NCBI RefSeq assembly: GCF_900220965.1
Contig: NZ_OBQC01000010.1
Span: 62,001 to 126,000 of the forward strand
Length of the DNA: 64,000 nucleotides
From: Ureibacillus acetophenoni
GTDB lineage: Bacteria > Bacillota > Bacilli > Bacillales_A > Planococcaceae
Direction: 5' to 3'
A program made the translations under genes and the position numbers. Each line of letters begins with the position of its first letter. The stretch's first letter is position 1. Under the pieces are notes generated by a model. The model was not told where the DNA came from. It worked only from the letters and a program-made list of their open reading frames with translations, and searched no databases. This document shows positions 25,371-34,801 of this stretch, piece after piece.

Positions 25371-26213
25371 TTATCCTAAATCAATTAACTTTCTAAGCGC
25401 AGTTACATACACATTGACCGATTGATGATAGAGTTCCGGCGAATAGCGGGCAACTCGTTTTTGAGCAACAGACGCGTTCACTTCTAAGACCATTAAGCCT
25501 TTATTCGTTTCGACAATATCGATATTGCCAAAGCGTAAACCAACTGCTTTTCCTGCTTTGATAGCAATTGCGTGCAATTCTTCTTTAAGATGTTCTGGCA
25601 CCTCTACAACTCGTGCACCTTTGGACAAGTTATTTTGTAGATTCTCACCTTTTGTCTTTCCGTAAGACATTAACACTTCGCCATCTAAATAAGTACATCT
25701 GTACTCAATCGGGAAATCGTAGTAAGGGCTTATTGAGATCTCTAAGTTTTCCGATGAAAATTCAGCAATCGCAAACGTTAGGTCGGAATCATCTGCGACA
25801 AAACATATATTTTTCCCGCCACCGCCGTTGTTTTGCTTCACCACAAAAGGAAAGTGATAATGACTTTTCACTTTCGCTAATGTCACTTTTGCATCTTCGT
25901 TGGAGTACTTATAATCCTTAGGTTTCAACAGAAAATGCTCAATGGCAGGCACACCAGCTTCCAATAGATAGTGAAAACACATGGCCTTGTCTTTTGCGAT
26001 AAACGAAGATTGACTACTATTGAGTCCGATGTCATATCCTAATAACTCGTAGCGTTTAGATGGATCGTACGGATTCGTAAATCGCACTATCCAACCATCG
26101 TATAAGAATTCCATAGTTAGCCCTAATTCCGTGGCAGTATCTTGCATGACATTTTTAAACAATTCCTCATCTGATAAAAGATTAAAATCCGGCAACATTA
26201 GCTGATGTGGCAT
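25371..26213 (-). CDS. ATP-grasp (RimK-like) ligase
   Basis: 280 residues with GAGGG 8 nt before the ATG. The central ATP-grasp motifs are present: FPFVVKQNNGGGGKNI (nucleotide-binding Lys and glycine loop), EISISPYYDFPIEYRCTYLDG, and the metal-binding end NIDIVETNKGLMVLEVNASV (Asp, Glu, Asn). The family couples ATP to peptide-like bond formation between a carboxylate and an amine. No acceptor protein or peptide gene lies nearby, so the substrate is unknown. Monocistronic, with a large repeat array upstream. Confidence 0.8.
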   Translation of the reverse strand: MPHQLMLPDFNLLSDEELFKNVMQDTATELGLTMEFLYDGWIVRFTNPYDPSKRYELLGYDIGLNSSQSSFIAKDKAMCFHYLLEAGVPAIEHFLLKPKDYKYSNEDAKVTLAKVKSHYHFPFVVKQNNGGGGKNICFVADDSDLTFAIAEFSSENLEISISPYYDFPIEYRCTYLDGEVLMSYGKTKGENLQNNLSKGARVVEVPEHLKEELHAIAIKAGKAVGLRFGNIDIVETNKGLMVLEVNASVAQKRVARYSPELYHQSVNVYVTALRKLIDLG

Positions 26214-26391
26214 TCAACGGTCCCTCTACCCTCATGTAGATTTTTTTATTTTCAAAAAACTGCTTTTTCTTTGATTCTATCACGTCTTTTTGCAAATACA
26301 ATACACCTTCAGACCCCTTGGGAAAATAATTTTTTGCGGAGATTTCAATTGGACTTTTAAGGGATAGAACAGAGGGGGAAGCTGGTCGGGA

Positions 26392-27303
26392 TGTCGTTGA
26401 TAGGGCCTTCTAAAGGACAAAACAGTGGGGGATTCTGGTTCGGATGTCTTTTATAGGCCATCTAAAGGACAAAATAGAGGGCGATTTTGGTTCGGATGTC
26501 TTTTATAGAGCTTCTAAAGGACAAAACTACGAGGAATCCAGGTTCGAATGTCTTTAATCGGCCATCTAAAGGACAAAATAGAGTGGGATTTTGGTTCAGA
26601 TGTCTTTTATAGAGCTTCTAAAGGACAAAACTGAGAGTAATCCAGGTTCGAATGTCTTTAATCGGCCTTCTAAAGGACAAAATAGAGGAGGATTTTGTTT
26701 CGGATGTCTTTTATAGAGCTTCTAAAGGACAAAACTGTGAGGAATGCAGGTTCATATGTCTTTAATCGGCCATCTAAAGGACAAAATAGAGGGGGATTTT
26801 GGCTCGGATGTCTTTTATAGAGCTTCTAAAGGACAAAACTGTGAGGAATGCAGGTTCATATGTCTTTAATCGGCCATCTAAAGGACAAAATAGAGGGGGA
26901 TTTTGGCTCGGATGTCTTTTATAGAGCTTCTAAAGGACAAAACTGTGAGGAATGCAGGTTCATATGTCTTTAATCGGCCTTCTAAAGGACAAAATAGAGG
27001 GGGATTTTGGCTCGGATGTCTTTTATAGAGCTTCTAAAGGACAAAACTACGAGGAATCCAGGTTCGAATGTCTTTAATCGGCCTTCTAAAGGACAAAATA
27101 GAGGGGGATTTTGTTTCGGATGTCTTTTGTAGAGCTTCTAAAGGACAAAACTGAGAGTAATCCAGGTTCGAATGTCTTTAATCGGCCTTCTAAAGGACAG
27201 AACAAAGGAGATTTCCGGTTCGAATGTCTTTTATCTGCCTTGTAAAGGACAAAACTTAGAATAATCCAAGTCCAAATGTCTTTTATAATCTTAATGAAGC
27301 CCA
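26392..27303. repeat. 52-bp tandem array of a 27-bp dyad, first sequence type
   Basis: About 18 copies of TGTCTTTTATAGAGCTTCTA and close variants ending AAAGGACA, each dyad 27 bp, with a 25-bp spacer. Start points 26445, 26497 and 26549 illustrate the exact 52-bp step, and 26392 to 27277 equals 17 steps. Two dyad types (ATAGAGCTTC and AATCGGCC(A/T)TC) and two spacer types alternate, giving a higher-order 104-bp repeat. The array lies between the divergent ATP-grasp and LysR genes. Confidence 0.95.
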
Positions 27304-27720
27304 TTTATATGAAAAAATCCAACTGAAATGTCTTTCATAAGGGTAATGAAGGACATTTGGAAGAGAAAATCCAATTGAAATGTCTTTCATAGAGGTGATG
27401 AAGGACATTTGGAAGAGAAAATCCATACGAAATGTCTTTCATAAGGATGATGAAGGACATTTGAAAGAGAAAATCCATACGAAATGTCTTTCATAAGGGT
27501 AATGAAGGACATTTGGAAGAGAAAATCCAACTGAAATGTCTTTCATAAGGGTGATGAAGGACATTTGAAAGTGAAAATCAGTCCGAAATGTCTTTCATAA
27601 AGGTAATGAAGGACATTTGGAAGAGAAAATCCATACGAAATGTCCTTCATAAGGATGATGAAAGACATTTGAAAGTGAAAATCCATACGAAATGTCTATC
27701 ACAGGGGTTACGAAGTAAAT
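27304..27720. repeat. 52-bp tandem array of a 27-bp dyad, second sequence type
   Basis: About eight copies of TGTCTTTCATAAGGGTAATG plus AAGGACA, with spacer TTTGGAAGAGAAAATCCA and a variable end, begin at 27329, exactly 52 bp after the last unit of the preceding array, so register is kept although the sequence changes. The final recognisable half-unit is at 27693. From 27720 to 28000 there is no repeat, only AT-rich DNA leading to the LysR promoter. Confidence 0.93.
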
Positions 27721-28039
27721 TTGGAAGTGAAATTCAATCCCAAATAAATGTCCTTCCCAATGCGGATCACATAAAATCCCCGAATAAAATAACTAACAAA
27801 CGCTCATATCTATCTCCCGCACCCAATATATATACTCTGAACTTCATTAACGAACGCCGAAAACATTCCAACCAAATTCATTGAATCCATTCCCAAACAA
27901 CCTTAAAATAAATTCCAATCCAACTCCTTTGCTTTTACCGACATAATTGTGTGATAATTCTATTAAATGAAATAATTGTTAAACATAGATTAATAACGTG
28001 TAAGAGATGAGTGTTTTCACTAAAAGGGGTGGATGTAGT

Positions 28040-28963
28040 ATGGAATTACGACATTTAGAGTACTTTTTAATGGTTAGTAAAGAACTACATTTTACAAAAG
28101 CAGCTGAAAAATTAGGAATCTCACAACCGACTTTAAGTCAACAAATTAAAATGCTAGAAAAAGAAATTGGCTATTCGCTCTTTAACCGAGTTGGCAAGAA
28201 AATCGAGCTGACGAAGGTGGGGGAAATTGTTCAACAAGAAGCACTGAAAATCCAAGGCTCCATCGAAAATATTTCATCCCAGATTTCCGCCTTTTCAAAA
28301 GGGGATCTCGGTGAATTAAAAATCGCTGTGTTACCGGGAGAAATCACGGACCTCGTAGCGACTTTATGTATTGAATTTAACCAGCTTTATCCAAACATCA
28401 AAGTGTCCATCGAAACGACAGATCAAGTAGAAAAGGCAGTGCTCGACAACCGAACGGACTTCGGCATTAGTTTCCAACTAAATCAAAACGACCAACTGCA
28501 AGTAACGAAGTTGTATGAGGAAGAATTTTATCTCATTAGTAATCAAAAAAATGAAGAATCAAAAGTAGCCTTCGCCGAAGTGGTCAAGGAGCCACTAATA
28601 TTATTCCCAAATCAACATCAATGTAGAAAAATCATTAACAAAACGAGCAATGAAATCGGCAAAAAACTAGAGCCGATTGTTGAAACTTCTAGTATAAAAT
28701 CAATCTTAAATCTTGTAAGAAGTGGTGTTGGACGAAGTGTTGTTTCCCGAACATTATTCGAATTTTATGATACGGCAGATCTATATTTTCAACAGATTGA
28801 AAAGCCTACTTTAACTAGGGGAGTTTATCTTGTGAGGAAAAAAGATTGTATTGTAAATTATGCGGCCCGGGAATTTATTAAATTATTAGTCAGTGAGATA
28901 GAGAAGCTACAGTTTCACACAGAGAAAGATGCGATTCATTCATTATATCGTTCTGTATTATAG
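28040..28963 (+). CDS. LysR-family transcriptional regulator
   Basis: 307 residues from the ATG at 28040, which follows AAAAGGGGTGG and gives the standard MELRHLEYFLMV start. The helix-turn-helix is FTKAAEKLGISQPTLSQQIKMLEKEIG. The rest is the two-lobed periplasmic-binding-like effector domain. It is upstream of and in the same direction as a CoA-transferase gene. LysR regulators often act on neighbours, so it may sense a carboxylic acid or its CoA ester (inference). Confidence 0.92.
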   Translation: MELRHLEYFLMVSKELHFTKAAEKLGISQPTLSQQIKMLEKEIGYSLFNRVGKKIELTKVGEIVQQEALKIQGSIENISSQISAFSKGDLGELKIAVLPGEITDLVATLCIEFNQLYPNIKVSIETTDQVEKAVLDNRTDFGISFQLNQNDQLQVTKLYEEEFYLISNQKNEESKVAFAEVVKEPLILFPNQHQCRKIINKTSNEIGKKLEPIVETSSIKSILNLVRSGVGRSVVSRTLFEFYDTADLYFQQIEKPTLTRGVYLVRKKDCIVNYAAREFIKLLVSEIEKLQFHTEKDAIHSLYRSVL

Positions 28964-29068
28964 GTTTTATCTATCATTATCATAGAAATGACCTAATAGA
29001 CATTCCAAGAACTACTCTATACAATAAATATAGGACAACTGAGAATCGGCACGCATTGGGGATTGCTC

Positions 29069-29096
29069 TTTGGCAATAATATTTAGGATTGCCAAA
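29069..29096. promoter_or_regulatory. Inverted repeat upstream of the CoA-transferase gene
   Basis: TTTGGCAAT and ATTGCCAAA, a perfect 9-bp dyad with a 10-bp centre, lie 48 bp before the CoA-transferase start. The right arm contributes TTGCCA, a possible -35 box. The position and symmetry fit a regulator operator, possibly for the adjacent LysR protein. Confidence 0.45.
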
Positions 29097-29143
29097 AGCT
29101 ATATTGTAGATACTAAAAACAAAATAATTCGGGGTGATTGTTA

Positions 29144-30664
29144 ATGGGAAAAGATTTAAGTCAATTCATCAGAAACAAAGCGTTTTTAGACAAGGTTGTT
29201 TCTGCTGAAGAAGCAGCTTCTTGGATTGAAGACGGAATGAACCTTGGAATGAGTGGATTCACACTTTTCGGTGAGCCAAAAGAGTTTCCACTAGCACTTT
29301 CAAAACGTGGGGAGAAAGAAAACTTTAAAGTAAACCTTTACACTGGTGCTTCATTAGGACCAACTGCTGACCAATCAATGGCAGAAGCAGGAATTATTAA
29401 CTTACGTGTTCCTTACCAAGGTAACGCTGTTATGCGTAACAAAATTAATGCTGGCGAACTTTATTATATTGACCAACATTTATCACATACAGCTGAAGAG
29501 GTAAGAAAAGGCACTTTAGGCAAAATCGATTATGCAATTATTGAAGCAGCTGCAATCACGGAAGACGGTTTAATTATCCCAACAGGTTCTGTAGGGAATT
29601 CGCCGATTTTTGTTGAAAAAGCTGAAAACGTTATCATTGAAATTAACACTACAGCACCTAGCGCGTACGAAGGTCTTCATGATATCTACGTACAAAAAGA
29701 GCAAGGTGAGCGTAAAGAAATTCCGATTTACAGCGTAGGCGATCGTATCGGTGAAATCGGTATTAAAGTAGATCCGGCGAAAGTAAAAGGTATCGTATTA
29801 TCAGAACAACCTGATATTCCATCACCATTATTTGAGCCAAATGAGGAAACTCAACAAATCGCAGATAACCTATTAGAGTTCTTTGCGAACGAAGTTAAAG
29901 AAGGACGTTTAACAGATTCACTAGCTCCACTACAATCTGGAGTAGGGTCTGTTGCGAACGCTGTTCTTAACGGAATGAAAACTTCTCAATTTAAAGATAT
30001 CGAGGTATTCTCTGAAGTATTACAAGATGGTGTGTTTGACTTAATTGATGCTGGTGTTGTTAAATTTGCAGCTGGTACGGCATTCTCACTTTCTAAGAAA
30101 CGTGTAGATTCTCTAGCTGAAGATTTAGAGAAATACAAAGGCAAAATTATGTTCAGACCTCAAGAAATTTCAAATAACCCTGAAGTGATTCGCCGTTTAG
30201 GTGTTATTTCATTCAACACTGCGATTGAAGTAGATATTTACGGAAACGTAAATTCAACTCACATTAGCGGAACAAAAGTGATGAACGGAATTGGTGGATC
30301 GGGAGACTTTGCTCGTAACGCAAAAATTACAATCTTTGTAACACCTTCTTTAGCGAAAAACGGAGCAATCTCAGCAATCGTTCCTTTCGTCTCACATGCT
30401 GACCATACAGAGCACGATGTAGACGTTATCGTAACTGAGCAAGGATATGCGGATCTTCGCGGACTTCCTCCAGTGAAGCGTGCAGAAAAATTAATCGAAA
30501 TCGCACACCCAACATACAGACCACAATTACGTGCGTACTTCGAAGAAGCAAAAGAAAAAGTGGGCGGTCACACACCACACATTCTTGAAAAAGCATTCAA
30601 ATTCCATACGAACCTAAAAGAAAAAGGTACGATGTTATTCGAAGAGGAAAAAGTTAATAACTAA
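29144..30664 (+). CDS. Acetyl-CoA hydrolase/succinyl-CoA:acetate CoA-transferase family enzyme
   Basis: 506 residues from the ATG 8 nt after GGGGTG. The length and motifs match the Cat1/AarC group: SGFTLFGEPKEFP, then FNTAIEVDIYGNVNSTHISG, containing the probable catalytic Glu, and GIGGSGDFARNAK, the CoA-binding glycine loop. It would transfer CoA between short carboxylates such as succinate and acetate, helping acetate use or overflow. Regulation by the upstream LysR protein is likely. Confidence 0.88.
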   Translation: MGKDLSQFIRNKAFLDKVVSAEEAASWIEDGMNLGMSGFTLFGEPKEFPLALSKRGEKENFKVNLYTGASLGPTADQSMAEAGIINLRVPYQGNAVMRNKINAGELYYIDQHLSHTAEEVRKGTLGKIDYAIIEAAAITEDGLIIPTGSVGNSPIFVEKAENVIIEINTTAPSAYEGLHDIYVQKEQGERKEIPIYSVGDRIGEIGIKVDPAKVKGIVLSEQPDIPSPLFEPNEETQQIADNLLEFFANEVKEGRLTDSLAPLQSGVGSVANAVLNGMKTSQFKDIEVFSEVLQDGVFDLIDAGVVKFAAGTAFSLSKKRVDSLAEDLEKYKGKIMFRPQEISNNPEVIRRLGVISFNTAIEVDIYGNVNSTHISGTKVMNGIGGSGDFARNAKITIFVTPSLAKNGAISAIVPFVSHADHTEHDVDVIVTEQGYADLRGLPPVKRAEKLIEIAHPTYRPQLRAYFEEAKEKVGGHTPHILEKAFKFHTNLKEKGTMLFEEEKVNN

Positions 30665-30680
30665 TTGATTCGACGAGAAG

Positions 30681-30706
30681 GGGCTACACTAATGTAGCCC
30701 TTTTTA
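30681..30706 (+). terminator. Terminator after the CoA-transferase gene
   Basis: GGGCTACA/TGTAGCCC stem with a CTAA loop followed by TTTTTA. Confidence 0.92.
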
Positions 30707-30711
30707 TTATG

Positions 30712-30755
30712 AAATAAAAAGGATTGAGTCAGGTTCAATACCGGTTTCAATCCTC
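30712..30755 (-). terminator. Terminator after the small lipoprotein gene
   Basis: GGATTGA/TCAATCC stem. The A-run at its left side reads as a T-run on the minus strand. It lies 20 nt past the lipoprotein stop. Confidence 0.6.
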
Positions 30756-30771
30756 TCGTTGCTTAAATAAT

Positions 30772-30909
30772 TTATTGGTTTTGATCCTCATGTTGCTCAG
30801 AAGGTTCTTCTGTTGGATCTGGCTCCTGCTCATCATTCGGTGTACCACACCCGAACAATAAAGCTGTAGACAGGATTGTTGTGAACGCACCAAATATTAA
30901 TTTTTTCAC
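30772..30909 (-). CDS. Small lipoprotein (45 residues)
   Basis: A GTG-initiated frame with GAGGTG 7 nt upstream encodes a 45-residue peptide: basic MKK, a hydrophobic core (LIFGAFTTILSTALLF), the lipobox LFGC with Cys21, and a short acidic tail rich in Glu, Pro and Gln. Small lipoproteins of this form are common in bacilli, with unknown roles. It lies between two terminators and is monocistronic. Confidence 0.75.
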   Translation of the reverse strand: MKKLIFGAFTTILSTALLFGCGTPNDEQEPDPTEEPSEQHEDQNQ

Positions 30910-31102
30910 AATTTTCACCTCGTTTAATGAAATATCACTCTCACGTATTAATGTCCAATATAATTTTAGATTATACGTTTACGTTTTATTCACTTTAAAC
31001 CTTATGATGGAAAGTACAGACTTTAATAAGAGAGACAAAAAAATCCAGTACGATGGAAATCATGTACCATCGCACTGGAATATGCTCAAGCCGAGCCCAA
31101 CT

Positions 31103-32599
31103 TTATTTCAAAACTTCTAATTTTCGATTCTCCACAATCTTATAAGTATCATGCCACGGTTTTAATTTTTCAAAAGCGGCACTAGCCTTAATAACATCCA
31201 AATCCGCAAATCGATTTCCAATGATTTGCATGCCCACAGGTAAGTTTGTTGAAGATAATCCTGCTGGAATCGATGCACTTGGGTGACCAGAATAGTTTGT
31301 AAAGTACGTCATACACCAACCGATTAATGGATCCACCTCTTCGCCATTAATACTTCGAGGTCCAACAGTATTACGGTCATCGCTGTTATCTACAGGAAGA
31401 CTTGCCACTGTTGGTGTTACAAGTAAATCGTAATTATTAAAGACATTTTGGATGGCATCGTAAACTTCTGTACGCATTTGTTGGTCTTTGATTAAATCAT
31501 AAACACCAAGTCGTTTCACATCTTCTGCCCAATGAACTACCTCAGGCGGTAAAGCATCTGGATGGTCTTTCAAAATATCCAATCCATCTTCTTTTAATCC
31601 TTCTATAAATCCAACACTTGAAATACTCACTAAACGACACCATAAGTCACTTAATTCTTTATGTGTTCGTTTTAACCCTAGGGATACGACCTCAACCGTT
31701 GCACCTGCTTGTTCAAACAATCGCACAGCCGAATCAACAACTGAAGCTACCTCTGGATCCACAGGATAAACATCTAAATTAGGGCTATACGCGATTTTCA
31801 TTCCTTTTAAAGGTTGTCCAAGTGCAGATAGATAATCTAATTTATCACTTACACTAAATGGATCGCGATGATCAATTCCAGTAATTAAATTTAGAGCAAT
31901 TGCCGCATCCTCAACAGTTCTTGTAATTGTTCCTTCATGAATGAAGATATTGCCTGTCGTGAACGCGTTCGGTCTAGTGACAAAAGGAGCTCGTCCAAAG
32001 GAAGCCTTAAATCCATAAACGCCACACCATGCAGCAGGAATTCGGATCGAACCGCCTGCATCCGTACCTTCAGCCAATGCTAATAAACCGTCCGCAACAG
32101 CAGCACCACTACCACCCGAAGAACCACCGCTATTTTTTCTTAGATCGAATGGATTTCGTGTCGGTCCGAATAATGGATTATCCGTCACACCTCGGAACCC
32201 TAAAACAGGACTGTTTGTCTTACCAACAAGGTTTGCACCAGCATTTTCCACACGTTCCGCAAACATACAATAATGATCGGCAATATTATCTTTGAATAAT
32301 TCGATACCACCAAAAGTTGTCGGCCAGCCTGGTTTAAAGTCAAATAAATCCTTGATAGCTACCGGAATTCCGTGCAGCGGTCCTTGATAGTTTCCATCTA
32401 AAATATCCTTTTCCATCTGCTTTGCATTTTTACGTGCACCTTCAAAATCTGTAAAAACAAAAGCATTAATACTTGGATTTCGTTCTTCAATCCGCTTAAT
32501 CTGGTTTTCTAGTAACTCCACTGGTGATAACTTTTTCTCTCGAATTAATTCCGATAATTCCTTTAGCGACTTATAAGCCAATTCAGTTGTCAAAATCAT
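31103..32599 (-). CDS. Amidase-signature-family amidase
   Basis: 498 residues. The catalytic triad Ser-cisSer-Lys is visible: Lys in PVAIKDLFD, the cis-Ser in KNSGGSSGGSGAAVADG and the nucleophile Ser in GTDAGGSIRIPAAWCG. AAAGGGGGAA precedes the ATG. The family hydrolyses C-N bonds in small amides. It has no GatB or GatC neighbours and differs from GatA in length and context, so it is not the tRNA amidotransferase. A 1.4-kb repeat array lies directly upstream. Confidence 0.9.
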   Translation of the reverse strand: MILTTELAYKSLKELSELIREKKLSPVELLENQIKRIEERNPSINAFVFTDFEGARKNAKQMEKDILDGNYQGPLHGIPVAIKDLFDFKPGWPTTFGGIELFKDNIADHYCMFAERVENAGANLVGKTNSPVLGFRGVTDNPLFGPTRNPFDLRKNSGGSSGGSGAAVADGLLALAEGTDAGGSIRIPAAWCGVYGFKASFGRAPFVTRPNAFTTGNIFIHEGTITRTVEDAAIALNLITGIDHRDPFSVSDKLDYLSALGQPLKGMKIAYSPNLDVYPVDPEVASVVDSAVRLFEQAGATVEVVSLGLKRTHKELSDLWCRLVSISSVGFIEGLKEDGLDILKDHPDALPPEVVHWAEDVKRLGVYDLIKDQQMRTEVYDAIQNVFNNYDLLVTPTVASLPVDNSDDRNTVGPRSINGEEVDPLIGWCMTYFTNYSGHPSASIPAGLSSTNLPVGMQIIGNRFADLDVIKASAAFEKLKPWHDTYKIVENRKLEVLK

Positions 32600-32734
32600 T
32601 TCCCCCTTTGAAATTCCCCATATAATTTAAATGCTAACTTTTAATTTTAGAAATTTCAAATAATTAAAACTATTATTCTGTCATGTTGTGAAGTAGAAGT
32701 GACTTAACTTCTGAATAGGGGGGAGGGGAAGGTC

Positions 32735-34150
32735 TATAAAGGACATTAGGGGCGTGATTTAACTGGAGTTTTGTCCATAAGAGGGCTGATAAAAGACATT
32801 AGAGCAGCGATTCACCGAAGTTTTGTCCATTAGAGGGGGGATAAAGGACATTAGAGCAGCGATACACCAAAGTTTTGTCCATTAGAAGGCCTATAAAGGA
32901 CATTAGTGCAGCGATTTCCCGGAGTTTTGTCTATTAGAGGGCTGAAAAAGGACATTAGAGCCTGAATTTATCATAGTTTTGTCCATTAGAAGGCGTATAA
33001 AGGACATTAGAGGAGCGATTCACCCAAGTTTTGTCCATAAGAAGGCGTATAAAGGACATTAGTGCAGCGATACACCAAAGTTTTGTCCATTAGAAGGCCT
33101 ATAAAGGACATTAGAGCAGCGATTTCCCGAAGTTTTGTCCATTAGAAGGCCTATAAAGGACATTAGAGCAGCGATACACCAAAGTTTTGTCCATTAGAAG
33201 GCCTATAAAAGACATTTGAGCAGCGATTTCCCGAAGTTTTGTCCATTAGAAGGCCTATAAAGGACATTAGAGCAGCGATACACCAAAGTTTTGTCCATTA
33301 GAGGGTGTATAAAGGACATTATAGCCAGGATACACCAAAGTTTTGTCCATTAGAAGGCCTATAAAGGACATTAGTGCAGCGATACACCAAAGTTTTGTCC
33401 ATAAGAAGGCGTATAAAGGACATTAGAGCAGCGATACACCAAAGTTTTGTCCATAAGAAGGCCTATAAAAGACATTTGAGCAGCGATACACCGGAGTATT
33501 GTCTATTAGAAGGTGTATAAAGGACATTATAGCCAGGATACACCGAAGTTTTGTCCATAAGAAGGCCTATAAAGGACATTAGAGCAGCGATTCACCGGAG
33601 TTTTGTCCATAAGCAGGCCAATAAAGGACATTAGAGCAGCGATACACCAAAGTTTTGTCCATTATAAGGTGTATAAAGGACATTAGAACAGCGATACACC
33701 AAAGTTTTGTCCATAAGAAGGCCTATAAAAGACATTTGAGCAGCGATTTCCCGGAGTTTTGTCTATTAGAAGGTGTATAAAGGACATTATAGCCAAGATA
33801 CACCAAAGTTTTGTCCATTAGAAGGCCTATAAAGGACATTAGTGCAGCGATACACCAAAGTTTTGTCCATTAGAAGGCGTATAAAGGACATTAGAGCAGC
33901 GATACACCAAAGTTTTGTCCATAAGAAGGCCTATAAAAGACATTTGAGCAGCGATTTCCCGAAGTTTTGTCCATAAGAAGGCCTATAAAGGACATTAGAG
34001 TAGCGATACACCAAAGTTTTGTCCATTATAAGGTGTATAAAGGACATTAGAGCATCGATACACCAAAGTTTTGTCCATAAGAAGGCGTATAAAGGACATT
34101 AGAGCAGCGATACACCGAAGTTTTGTCCATTAGAACCCAGACTTGCCTTC
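32735..34150. repeat. 52-bp tandem array of a 27-bp dyad, 27 copies
   Basis: TGTCCATTAGAAGGCCTATA plus AAGGACA and close variants recur every 52 bp. The first complete copy begins at 32772 and the last TGTCC at 34124, which is exactly 26 steps of 52 bp. The 25-bp spacer is TTAGAGCAGCGATACACCAA plus AGTTT, with a second version containing TTTCCCGAAG. A right half (GGACA) precedes the first copy at 32741. The array fills the divergent gap between the amidase and the spore-coat genes. Confidence 0.96.
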
Positions 34151-34253
34151 AAATACCTAAACCTTCCAAAGGTATAGGTGTGGCTAATTCATTATAAAGA
34201 AATGTATGTAACTATATAAAATGGAGAATTTATATAGTAAAGGAGGATGAGGT

Positions 34254-34442
34254 ATGAACTATCAGTTAACGGAACTTGAAGTGGAGCATTTAAGAAGTTT
34301 AATCGGTGGCCATGGGAATCTATCAAAAAAACTAGAAATGTATGCACAAAATTGTACAGATCCTGAGTTAAAAACCATCTTAGAAAGAGATGCACAAGCA
34401 GCTAAACAAGCCCAACGAGAATTAATGGCCTATTTAAATTAA
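34254..34442 (+). CDS. Small CotF-related spore coat-like protein
   Basis: 62 residues, all helical, after AAAGGAGGATG. The pattern LTELEVEHLRSLIGGHGNLSKKLEMYAQNCTDPELK resembles the N-terminal half of CotF-family coat proteins. It is cotranscribed with a second such gene 11 bp downstream. In sporulating bacilli these are late mother-cell products; no sporulation promoter was identified here. Confidence 0.7.
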   Translation: MNYQLTELEVEHLRSLIGGHGNLSKKLEMYAQNCTDPELKTILERDAQAAKQAQRELMAYLN

Positions 34443-34453
34443 GGAGGTTTCCC

Positions 34454-34717
34454 ATGTTTCAAGATAAAGAAATGGTAAATGATTATCTAGCTGGATTAAA
34501 TGCGAGCTTAACAGGTTATGCCAATATCATTGCCCAAACGAATAATTCAGATCTCAGACAGACATTAATACATTTGAGAAATCAGGATGAGTCACGTCAA
34601 CGAACATTATATATGTATGCTCTTCAAAAGGGACACTATAAACCTGCAGCGCCAGCTTCGGATGAGGTGGTTCAACAACTAAGGACCCAACTGATGTCCG
34701 AACAACAACAAAACTAA
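34454..34717 (+). CDS. CotF-family spore coat protein
   Basis: 87 residues after AAGGAGG. Family features are an N-terminal DKEMVNDYLAGLNASLTGYANIIAQTNN helix pair and the later RNQDESRQRTLYMYALQKGHYKPA. It belongs to the ferritin-like coat protein F family and forms an operon with the preceding small gene. Presence of this pair supports a spore-forming host. Confidence 0.82.
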   Translation: MFQDKEMVNDYLAGLNASLTGYANIIAQTNNSDLRQTLIHLRNQDESRQRTLYMYALQKGHYKPAAPASDEVVQQLRTQLMSEQQQN

Positions 34718-34730
34718 TCTCGCGAAAAGT

Positions 34731-34766
34731 AAAAACGACTCAGAACCATTTTCTGAGTCGCTTTTT
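34731..34766. terminator. Bidirectional terminator
   Basis: CGACTCAGAA/TTCTGAGTCG perfect stem with A-run before and T-run after, between the convergent coat and ABC transporter genes. Confidence 0.9.
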
Positions 34767-34801
34767 GGATAGGTTAGTATTATTTATTGATCTCGCATTA
34801 A

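Noticed and set aside
27086-27884. ORFs in the 26.4-27.9 kb arrays (72 and 98 residues)
   Set aside because: They are translations of 52-bp repeats or their flank with no ribosome binding site.
30881-31120. 79-residue + strand ORF
   Set aside because: No ribosome binding site, overlaps the minus-strand lipoprotein start and the amidase end; composition not protein-like.
32735-34150. CRISPR array
   Set aside because: The repeat unit is 52 bp with both dyad and spacer conserved between copies; there are no unique spacers and no cas genes nearby.
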